Below are positions 51,965 through 59,557 of a stretch of 64,000 nt of DNA, piece by piece. Numbering within the stretch: position 1 is the first letter of the stretch; each line of letters opens with the position of its first letter. Position numbers and translations under genes: made by a program. Origin of the DNA: Aggregatimonas sangjinii (GTDB lineage Bacteria; Bacteroidota; Bacteroidia; Flavobacteriales; Flavobacteriaceae); NCBI RefSeq assembly GCF_005943945.1, contig NZ_CP040710.1:1-64000 (forward strand). Direction: 5' to 3'. The notes below the pieces were generated by a model. It searched no databases. It was given only the letters and a program-made list of their open reading frames with translations, and was not told the origin of the DNA.

Positions 51965-52074
51965 GATTGTAAAATATTAGGATAATTTGGAAAAGTAAGC
52001 ATTGCCGTTGGTTTTGACGAACGATTTTAGAAGTAAAGTTGACTCGTTCACCTCTTGCTGAAATATCGGCGTAT

Positions 52075-52674
52075 TTATTCGGTGAGGGGCTTCAGGTTAA
52101 TGTATTTAAAGCCTACATCGCCCATGTGTTTTATTTTGATACTACTTTCCTTAAGACTCGCCCAATCAAAATCATCGTTTGAAATAGAATCGTACTCAGA
52201 AATCAGTTGGTCCGATATTAAAATGTATTCGTCTATGGGGACATTGTTCTTTAAAAGCCGATGCGCTACGATGACATCCTCGCCCATTAGTTTTATTCGT
52301 TTTCCCACGGGAACCACACCTATTTCCTGACCGTAATGTAAGATGATTTTCAACCCGAGCATTTCCGGTATTTTATAGGCACCGTTCTTATCGCTGTGCT
52401 TCTTTCGTAGCGTATTCATTTGTTTGTAGAATTCCGTGTAAAAATAACGGCATTGTTCAACCAATTTATCTAAGGGAGGGAGTTCTCCTTGTCGAAAAAA
52501 TAACACGGCGTCTCCCTCGATTTCCGAAACCTTTAGTTCGATTTCGTTGGAATAAATGATGTTGTTCAACAAGGAGGGGATTACCCTAGAGGTCAGTTCA
52601 AAATCCATGTCACTCATAAATTGGGTAAAACCACTGATGTCGGGTATGCAAATTAAAGTCGGTGCTGCTTTCAT
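52075..52674 (-). CDS. DUF2652 protein, class III nucleotidyl-cyclase-like fold
   Basis: A 199-residue cytoplasmic protein. The N-terminal ICIPDISGFTQFM matches the first metal-binding motif of class III cyclases (D-x-SGFT), SEIEGDAVLFF matches the second (GDAV; the residue four before the aspartate is Glu, as in guanylate cyclases), and LMGEDVIVAHRLL corresponds to the VNxAxR motif with Asn replaced by Ile. Metal ligands are kept while the transition-state Asn is lost, so activity is uncertain. The start MKAAPTL is chosen over an upstream M. It follows ppk1 on the same strand with a 46-base gap. Confidence 0.82.
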   Translation of the reverse strand: MKAAPTLICIPDISGFTQFMSDMDFELTSRVIPSLLNNIIYSNEIELKVSEIEGDAVLFFRQGELPPLDKLVEQCRYFYTEFYKQMNTLRKKHSDKNGAYKIPEMLGLKIILHYGQEIGVVPVGKRIKLMGEDVIVAHRLLKNNVPIDEYILISDQLISEYDSISNDDFDWASLKESSIKIKHMGDVGFKYINLKPLTE

Positions 52675-52720
52675 ACTATTTGTGTTTTTATATCGCAAAA
52701 AGTTCGCTACGAACTGTGCA

Positions 52721-54781
52721 TTAAATTGTTTTTAAGGTGTCTCGAACAGGTAGCTGCTTTTCCAATGATTCATAAATATGGTATTGCGATCGTATCTTCG
52801 GGTCGTTGGGAGCCGGTGCTACAAAATCGTTCGTTCCCTTGCCGTCTATCATCCTCGCTTTGGTATTATCGGAAAACTGTAATTCGAGCATTTCTTTGAG
52901 TTCTCTAAAAATATCTTTGTCAGTAAGTTGTACCAAAACCTCGATGCGCTTGTCGAGGTTCCGGGTCATCCAATCGGCACTGCCCATGTACAATTTGTCT
53001 TCTCCATTGTTGTGAAACAGGAATACCCGTGCATGTTCCAAAAAGCGGTCAACGACACTAATAACCTCGATATTTTCGCTTTGTCCCGGAATTTGTGGTA
53101 TCAGACAACAAAAACCACGTACCAATAGCTTTATTTTCACACCGGCATTGCTCGCCCTATATAGCTGATTGATCATCTTTTTATCTTCAAGACTGTTCAT
53201 CTTGATACTGATCTTGGCCGGTAGGCCTTTTTTAGCATTCGTTATCTCGGCCTGAATCAACTCTTCGAACCGTTGGCGGGTATTATAGGGTGAAATCAAG
53301 AGCGTTTTTAATTTGGGCAGAATCAGTTCCCGTTTCAATACCCTGAATACTTGTTCTAAGTCCTTGCCTATTTTCTTTTTTGCGGTAAAAAGGGCGTGAT
53401 CACAATAGATTTTGGAGGTCTTGGCATTAAAATTACCCGTACCGATATAGGCATAGCCTTTTATCCTCTTACCTTCCTTCCGTTGGATGTACAATATCTT
53501 GGAGTGTACCTTAACATTGGGAAAACTATAGAATACCTCGGCTCCCTTCTCCTCAAAATGGATGCCCCATTTGATGTTGTTCGCTTCATCGAACCGCGCT
53601 TTTCCCTCGACGAATATAACCACCTTTTTACCGTTTTCAAGCGCTTTTAATAACGCGGAGGTCAATAGTGATTCTTTGGCGATACGATAGAGGGAGATAT
53701 GAATGGAAACGACTTGCGGATCATTTGCTGCCTCTAAAAGCCACTTTTCCAAATACCCGAATCGTTGGTACGGAAAATGCAACAGTCGGTCTTTTTCCCG
53801 GATAAGGTCGAAGATATTATCGGCCTCTTCAAAATCTTTTTGCCGCAAAGGTGGCAGATCTTTGTACTCCAAGTCATGATTACCAGTGCTGTTCGGAAAA
53901 TCGAAAAAATCACTAAAATTGTGATGGGTACCCCCCTTGACCATATCTACCTTGCCCAGTTGCAACGCCTTGCGAATACGCTTTCGTAACGTTTTGGGCA
54001 TTCCGCCTTCGTAAAGCAGTCGTGTGGGCTGGCCGGTTTGTCTTTTGGAAAGGGAGGCGTATACCTGTTCTATCCATTCCCCCTCATAGTCCTCTTCCAA
54101 ATAAAGTTCAGCGTCTTTGGAAATTTTGATGCTGTAAAGCCCTTTAATGGCCTTGCCCGGGAATATATCCGTAGCATGTGCTTTTAGGATGTCCTCTAAG
54201 AATACATATTCGTATACATCCCTATCCCTTGAAATTTCAACAAACCTGCCCAACCGATTAGTGGGTACTTTAACGAACAGTAGGTCGTCTACTTCACTCA
54301 AGTCGGCGACGAGATACAATTGCCCGTCCGCAAAGGCGTTGGCCGAAACGTTCGCCGCGTTTAAAATCGTTGGGCCGTCCTTCAGATGCGTGTCGTAGTA
54401 AGACTTCAACTTGGCAAGATGCTTGGTTTTCAAATCCTGAAGCTCTAAAATATGGATACCCTTATCGGCAAGTTCGGGAAGAATACCCTCTCGGAAAACC
54501 TGCCCAAAGCGTATCTGTTGCTCATTAATCTCCGCTAGGAGGGTCTTCAACAGCTTGTTCGGTCGCAGGCCCAATGGTTTTCGAATACTTTTTTTTACCT
54601 TTTTAATCTGGCGGAGTTTGGAAACGCGTACTTTAAAAAATTCATCCAGATTGGAGGAGAATATGGCTAGGAAGCGCAGCCTTTCGAATACGGGATTGGA
54701 AGTATCTCCCGCCTCCTGTAAGACCCTCTCATTGAAATAGATCCAGTCGATTTCGCGATTGTTGTAGGTAAACGTAGCCAT
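52721..54781 (-). CDS. ppk1: Polyphosphate kinase 1
   Basis: Makes inorganic polyphosphate from ATP. The 686-residue protein has the four PPK1 domains: N-terminal (1-105), head (about 110-300), and two phospholipase-D-like catalytic domains. The catalytic histidine is in NVKVHSKILYIQ, the GTGN motif is GYAYIGTGNFNAKTSKIY and the second active histidine is in FLEHARVFLFHNN followed by YMGSADWMTRNLDKRIE. Length and motifs are normal. The cyclase-like DUF2652 gene follows immediately, so they may be cotranscribed. Confidence 0.95.
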   Translation of the reverse strand: MATFTYNNREIDWIYFNERVLQEAGDTSNPVFERLRFLAIFSSNLDEFFKVRVSKLRQIKKVKKSIRKPLGLRPNKLLKTLLAEINEQQIRFGQVFREGILPELADKGIHILELQDLKTKHLAKLKSYYDTHLKDGPTILNAANVSANAFADGQLYLVADLSEVDDLLFVKVPTNRLGRFVEISRDRDVYEYVFLEDILKAHATDIFPGKAIKGLYSIKISKDAELYLEEDYEGEWIEQVYASLSKRQTGQPTRLLYEGGMPKTLRKRIRKALQLGKVDMVKGGTHHNFSDFFDFPNSTGNHDLEYKDLPPLRQKDFEEADNIFDLIREKDRLLHFPYQRFGYLEKWLLEAANDPQVVSIHISLYRIAKESLLTSALLKALENGKKVVIFVEGKARFDEANNIKWGIHFEEKGAEVFYSFPNVKVHSKILYIQRKEGKRIKGYAYIGTGNFNAKTSKIYCDHALFTAKKKIGKDLEQVFRVLKRELILPKLKTLLISPYNTRQRFEELIQAEITNAKKGLPAKISIKMNSLEDKKMINQLYRASNAGVKIKLLVRGFCCLIPQIPGQSENIEVISVVDRFLEHARVFLFHNNGEDKLYMGSADWMTRNLDKRIEVLVQLTDKDIFRELKEMLELQFSDNTKARMIDGKGTNDFVAPAPNDPKIRSQYHIYESLEKQLPVRDTLKTI

Positions 54782-55286
54782 GCAAGGGATTTAGAGCCGA
54801 TAAAAGTGAAAATTAAACCATCACTATATAAACAATGTAAAATTAGCCATTCTGGCGGTACGAGAGCCATACTATTTTTGACTCAATCGATAGGTGTTAA
54901 ATGGCAATGACACGTATTTCTATCGTTGTACTTTAACCAAGACCATTTGAAGAATGAAAAAAATACTACTAGGTAGTTGCATTATTATTTTTAAACGTAA
55001 TCTTCATTTCGAGTTACAGGGAAGCAAAATTTAAAGAAGAGAACGTAGAAAGCAAGCTTTAAAAAGCTACCGAAAAAGTGGAGGAAGCCGGAAAAAGAAT
55101 CAAGGAAAAAAAAGTCACTGTTGATGTTGCTCAGGAAGAAATTGGTGGGAAGTGATGACGACTAGTACAGAAGTGCCAGGGAAAAATCCACATTTATAGA
55201 TACGGGCAAGCGCAGATGCGCTACATCAATTTTTTTAGTCTTGTACTAAAATCTTGGGTTCCAAGATGATTTTGAAGGTTGGTTTT
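54782..55286. other. Intergenic region with a decayed small gene
   Basis: About 500 bases. 54954-55155 looks like a broken small gene (listed separately). The rest, to the stop of the DUF748-like gene at 55287, shows no other supported feature. Confidence 0.4.
54954..55155 (+). pseudogene. Possible pseudogene of a small secreted charged protein
   Basis: An ATG opens a short signal-like peptide (MKKILLGSCIIIF) that loses frame after about 13 codons. In the +1 frame the sequence continues with a charged helical-looking stretch (REAKFKEENVESKL), then an in-frame TAA at 55060-55062, then KATEKVEEAGKRIKEKK ending at a stop at 55155. One frameshift plus one stop would restore a ~65-residue secreted charged protein. 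Codon pattern fits a coding origin; alternatives are chance similarity or a sequencing error. Confidence 0.4.
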
Positions 55287-56408
55287 TTAATCGTTTTCTT
55301 TCTTTTTCGCTTCAATAGCGTCGACTTCTTGTGTTGCATCTTCAAATTCTACCTCGTCATCAACAATACCTTTGAATCCGCTAATCCATGCATTCTTGAA
55401 AATGTTGAAAATTGCAGGGAAAACTTTTGATTTTACCTGGGTTAAATCGCCTTCAAGCGGGATTTTTGTAGCGAGGGTATCCGTCTTTTGGTTTTTGAGA
55501 ACGAACTTGAAGAATCCGACAAAACCTTCCCAAAGTTTTTCAAAGAAGTTGTCTTTTTTTTCAATTAGTTTAGAGTCTTTCAACATCGGTTTGATGTATC
55601 CTTTTAAAAACCCATCTGCGATAGCGAGTTCGCTATACAGATTAAAATTGCCCTCGGCAAAATCAATACCGGCATAGTGGCTGGTAAAATCGTTCAAGGC
55701 GCCCATATCGGTATTTTCAAGGGAGAAAGACATATCCATATCCGGAATTTGCTTTACAAGGTTCAGCCGGCCTTCCAAATTTACTTTTCCATTCCCGATA
55801 GAAATAGCGGTGCCTTTTACATGCGACGGAAGATTTCGCTCTTGTGAAATCACGTTTCTGAGATTGTCGGCGATAAGATTAATATCATGCATGTTCAAAT
55901 CGATAGTCGGGTCTGCGGTAACTTCTACAAAAGCTGCCTTGCCATTTACGATTTCCAAATGGTTTATGTCTATTGGTATCAAATCGGTCAGGGCCTTGGT
56001 CCAATCATCGATATCGGCTTCGTCGCCGCTCTGTTGATCTTCAAATACATAGATAAAGACGGGTTTGGTCATGATGACTTCCCCTACTATTTTACCCTTG
56101 AACAACGATTTCCATTCTAAGGAAATATCGGTTCTTTCCAAATCTAAATACGGTACTTCTGAACCTGCGTCCACTTTGTTCAATTTCAGGTTATGTATAA
56201 CGTAGGCTCCCCGTAATAACGAGATATCAATATCCTCTACGGCGCCAGAATAGCCTGGGATATTGGCCAAAACGTCATTCACATAATTTTTTACGATAGT
56301 TGGGAGCGATAAACGAAGTACGATGAGCAGAACGATGATCGCTACAGGCAATGCATATCTTTTTTTCTTGTACACTTTTCTCTTGCTCTTTTGGTTTTTC
56401 GTTTCCAT
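55287..56408 (-). CDS. DUF748/AsmA-like membrane-anchored protein
   Basis: A 373-residue protein with a basic N-terminus, one TM helix (about 18-36) and a large periplasmic part of the DUF748 type: VEDIDISLLRGAYVIHNLKLNK, LERTDISLEWKSLFKGKIVGEVIMTKP and INHLEIVNGKAAFVEV. AsmA-like repeats are thought to form lipid-transfer grooves or to affect outer-membrane assembly; here this is inference. The C-terminus is charged and ends at a long coil. It starts 14 bases downstream of the 526-residue homologous gene. Confidence 0.82.
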   Translation of the reverse strand: METKNQKSKRKVYKKKRYALPVAIIVLLIVLRLSLPTIVKNYVNDVLANIPGYSGAVEDIDISLLRGAYVIHNLKLNKVDAGSEVPYLDLERTDISLEWKSLFKGKIVGEVIMTKPVFIYVFEDQQSGDEADIDDWTKALTDLIPIDINHLEIVNGKAAFVEVTADPTIDLNMHDINLIADNLRNVISQERNLPSHVKGTAISIGNGKVNLEGRLNLVKQIPDMDMSFSLENTDMGALNDFTSHYAGIDFAEGNFNLYSELAIADGFLKGYIKPMLKDSKLIEKKDNFFEKLWEGFVGFFKFVLKNQKTDTLATKIPLEGDLTQVKSKVFPAIFNIFKNAWISGFKGIVDDEVEFEDATQEVDAIEAKKKEND

Positions 56409-56422
56409 CGCCTGTTGTATTG

Positions 56423-58003
56423 TTATTTTTCTTTTTCGCCATCGCCGGTTAAAGTGCTCAGGAGACCATCTTGGGTGATCTTCCAGATAAAATTAAAAAA
56501 TGATTTGCTCTGGTCCCGTTCTACGTCAATAGTTCCGTAGCGGTATCCGGCAGCATCGGTGTCCGAACCATCATTGACGAAAAGATTTCCTATCGCAGAA
56601 AGTAACTTGTTAATGTGCAATCTGTCTTTTTTAAGGATTTCGAATTTCAGGTCGTTGTACTTCATTTTCATATCGCCCCTAGCCTTAAGATTATTGCCCG
56701 AAGCAGTGAGATACAATTCGTTTATAGTGCCTGTAATCTGCGTATTAAGGTTGGGTCGCAAAAAGGAATTTACGCGCTCGCCGTCGAGCGAAAAAAGAGT
56801 TGCTTTGAGTGTAAAAGCATCGTCCTTCCGGTTCATATCAAAACGATATTCCAAAGAAATCGGCGCGGTCCCCATTAGATTGCCTTTTAGATTGGCCAGC
56901 GTTTTCTCTCCTTCGGGATAGCCATTATTAATATTGTACATGGTGCCATCCAAAGCATCAAAATACAAGCTACCCGCCTTGGTTTCGTAGGTCGAATTTT
57001 CTTCATACCGAACCTTACCCTCCTTCATGTTGAGGCTATCAATAGCGATGTGTATAGGAATTTCTCTCAGCATAGCACTATACATACGTTTTGAGGAAAA
57101 ATCATCGGAAACCATCTTATCCCTATACACGGTCAAATCGGGATTGTCGATTTCTCCATACTGGGAGAAAAAGAAAAAGCGATTGCTCTCAAACCCCAAT
57201 TTTATCCCCTTAAGTCGAAACTCAGGAATGTGCAGGTCAATATGGTCGTGTTCCTTTGCGATTGCTCTTGACAAGGCCGCTTTCGAATATTTGGAGGTCA
57301 ATCGGGTATTTTTTACCAGGACATCTGTTTTGGTGATCAGCAGCGTATCGGCCGTAGCGGTTTCGTAATCTCCTAAATCGACAAAAATTTGTGCGGCTTC
57401 GAATTCATAGTCTCCATATTCCAACGGGATTTTTTTAACAATGATATCCGGACCCGTGCGCCCGTTTAGAAGTGTGAAATTGATATTTCTGGCCTTGGTC
57501 CGAAAACTGTCGTTTTGTTTTTTGGTAAGGTCGAAGCTCCCATTCGTAAGACCAATCTTTCCGATGACGATATCTTTCAACAGGTTGACCAAGCCCTCTG
57601 GCTCGTTTTGATCTTTGGGCAGTACACGGGAAGCAAAATGCGTCACGTATGGGCTCTTCAAACTCACTTCGTCTGCCTTAATCGTATTTTTAATAAAAAA
57701 TTGCCAGTAGCCAATACCCTCTATATTCAGGTTTTCGGCGGTAATGTCGGTATGGACAAGCGTGCTGTCCCGGTCTAAAAGCTGCATGCTGATGTCGGAG
57801 AAATGAATATTGCCGCTAAGTAAGCTAACTTCCAAACTTTCGTAATTCAGTTTGATGTGGGAAGGTATTTTGCGTTGCAGGAAGTCAGCAACCATATTTT
57901 TAGCCTGTAGCTGCAGAAGCACAAAAACAGCAACAAATGCCACGGTGATAAATGCACCAATTTTTAGGATTCGATTTCTGTAATTTCTATGCCTCTTCCC
58001 CAT
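56423..58003 (-). CDS. AsmA/DUF748-like membrane-anchored protein
   Basis: A 526-residue protein with a basic N-terminus, TM helix at about 12-31 and a periplasmic beta-rich region. The stretch NYESLEVSLLSGNIHFSDISMQLL mirrors VEDIDISLLRGAYVIHNLKL in the neighbouring protein, and later there are repeated strands such as HIDLHIPEFRLKGIKLGF and IHIAIDSLNMKEGKVRYEE. The pair looks like an AsmA-type tandem; both probably act in the envelope. The domain identity is by pattern only, and no close relative is named. Confidence 0.75.
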   Translation of the reverse strand: MGKRHRNYRNRILKIGAFITVAFVAVFVLLQLQAKNMVADFLQRKIPSHIKLNYESLEVSLLSGNIHFSDISMQLLDRDSTLVHTDITAENLNIEGIGYWQFFIKNTIKADEVSLKSPYVTHFASRVLPKDQNEPEGLVNLLKDIVIGKIGLTNGSFDLTKKQNDSFRTKARNINFTLLNGRTGPDIIVKKIPLEYGDYEFEAAQIFVDLGDYETATADTLLITKTDVLVKNTRLTSKYSKAALSRAIAKEHDHIDLHIPEFRLKGIKLGFESNRFFFFSQYGEIDNPDLTVYRDKMVSDDFSSKRMYSAMLREIPIHIAIDSLNMKEGKVRYEENSTYETKAGSLYFDALDGTMYNINNGYPEGEKTLANLKGNLMGTAPISLEYRFDMNRKDDAFTLKATLFSLDGERVNSFLRPNLNTQITGTINELYLTASGNNLKARGDMKMKYNDLKFEILKKDRLHINKLLSAIGNLFVNDGSDTDAAGYRYGTIDVERDQSKSFFNFIWKITQDGLLSTLTGDGEKEK

Positions 58004-58535
58004 CTTATTTTTTATTAGTAAGCGATAAGCACGTGTCTAGGTGAACCTGGTTTTGCTTGAAATATAATCATAACGCTTTAAATAAAGTCATTTCGGTACA
58101 GTCGGATGGATAAGATGGGATTATAGTAAGAAGGCGAAAAATCGTGGCGAATTACTTGAATCAGCAAGGAGGAACCGATATAAAAAAAGAAAGGGAACGT
58201 CCCCACGTTCCCTATTCCGTGTTAAGTTTTCCACCAGAACAGATGTATTCTTAACCTACTCATGGTAAAAGTAGTATGAAGAGCATTTTAACATTTGCTC
58301 AAAAAGTTAAATTGTTAGCACTATCCGTTCCATTGATCAAAAGACTTAAAAAAAGGAATTTTAATGGTAGTTACGAACTTTTCAACTGAAAATCGGTTGA
58401 TATTCCAAGGTTTTAGGCAATTTGGAACATATTCATATCTCGGCATCCGGTACTTTGTTTATTTTTTCCTCTTTCAACACCACCAACGCATCTTTAATTA
58501 GTTTAGTCAGTGCGCATAGCCTAAAACTTACGAGC
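58004..58535. other. Intergenic region with possible small transcript
   Basis: About 530 bases without a large gene. On the minus strand, a 13-codon reading frame (MSRLRIHLFWWKT, 58224-58265) is followed by the terminator at 58184-58212. On the plus strand, a 37-codon frame (58275-58388) is seen, with no support. The remainder is unremarkable and AT-rich. Confidence 0.3.
58184..58212 (-). terminator. Strong terminator hairpin on the minus strand
   Basis: GGGAACGT-CCCC-ACGTTCCC, a perfect 8-bp stem (58193-58200 with 58205-58212), followed on the minus strand by a T-rich run (TTTCTTTTTTT). It has no large gene directly upstream, since the metallophosphoesterase gene ends about 320 bases away. 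Confidence 0.65.
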
Positions 58536-59468
58536 TTATCCTTTTCTATAATCCGATAATTTTTGAGGCCCTTCGAGCAACACCCGAACCACACGCAGGG
58601 TACCATCTTCGGTAGAGCTAATATGCCATTTGATAAGCGAAATCTTACCATTTTCAATTTCGATACCGGTAATACTCCTGGGATGTACACAACTACCATC
58701 GTTAAAAAACGGAATGTCGCCCGGTTCCGGAAAACGGGGCCGATGGGTATGCCCCACTATGGTAATCAGTAAATCGTTGGCCAGAATCCATTTTTTTATC
58801 CTTCGTTCTATTTTTATCAGTTCCTTATAGTTTTTGGCAGGACTGGTAGGATCTGCGATACCCCATACTTGCAAGGGTTTCCAAAGTACGCGCACCAGAA
58901 ATCGTCCCCAGCGCCAGAAGGTGTAGTTCCACCAATCGGCTTGATGGCCGTGCGCCAAAAAAATTTCTTGTTGGGTGTTTTTGTGCTTTAGCACAACGGC
59001 CTCATGATAGGTAATGCCCTCTAAAAGGGTTTTGTCGCAGCCCTCAACCGGGTCAAAATAATGTGATAGGTGTTCTTTTACATATTTGGCATCCTTATAC
59101 ACCATGTCGTGGTTACCCCAAATCATATGCAAACGGTTTTCCTGATGAAACTGCTTCAATAGTTTGAACACGTTCTTGTGCGCCTGAAAAATGGAATCGA
59201 AATGGATATTTTCCCAGAGTTCGTCACCGTCGCCCAATTCCAAATAAGAAAATCCCTCTTTGTAGTAAAACTTCAAGGCGTGAAAATAGATGTTACGGTT
59301 GTTGGCAAAATCATCCGCAAAACTATTGTCACCTCGGTGGCAATCGCTAAAAAGGATAAGTTTAGAATTATCATCAAAGGGCAATACCTTGGCATTCTTA
59401 TAGGCTCTGTTTAACCGGTATTTAGACGACATTGACGTTTTTTTATAAATATCCGAAAAACGGGGCAT
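58536..59468 (-). CDS. Calcineurin-like metallophosphoesterase
   Basis: Soluble metallophosphoesterase of 310 residues. Metal-site motifs are all intact: LFSDCHRGDN (about 43-52), LELGDGDELWENI (about 75-87), IWGNHDM (about 115-121), and VGHTHRPRFP (about 239-248), with HGHQADWW in between. The two-metal core suggests hydrolysis of a phosphomonoester or diester; the pattern SDCHRGD with GDGDELW is reminiscent of LpxH-type enzymes but the substrate is not predicted. A second start at M13 is possible. It diverges from the GAF gene across 89 bases. Confidence 0.88.
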   Translation of the reverse strand: MPRFSDIYKKTSMSSKYRLNRAYKNAKVLPFDDNSKLILFSDCHRGDNSFADDFANNRNIYFHALKFYYKEGFSYLELGDGDELWENIHFDSIFQAHKNVFKLLKQFHQENRLHMIWGNHDMVYKDAKYVKEHLSHYFDPVEGCDKTLLEGITYHEAVVLKHKNTQQEIFLAHGHQADWWNYTFWRWGRFLVRVLWKPLQVWGIADPTSPAKNYKELIKIERRIKKWILANDLLITIVGHTHRPRFPEPGDIPFFNDGSCVHPRSITGIEIENGKISLIKWHISSTEDGTLRVVRVLLEGPQKLSDYRKG

Positions 59469-59557
59469 ACCTTGAAACTTTTGCGAAAGGATTGCTTTAA
59501 CAAAATTCTACGCTTTGTTTTGTAATTTTATGGCCAAAGCGACTACTAATAGTTACT

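Noticed and set aside
58275-58388. 37-codon plus-strand frame
   Set aside because: Short, no ribosome or promoter signal, no homology recognised; listed only within the intergenic note.
58433-58699. 88-codon frame on the minus strand downstream of the metallophosphoesterase
   Set aside because: Overlaps the metallophosphoesterase gene in another frame; no family match.
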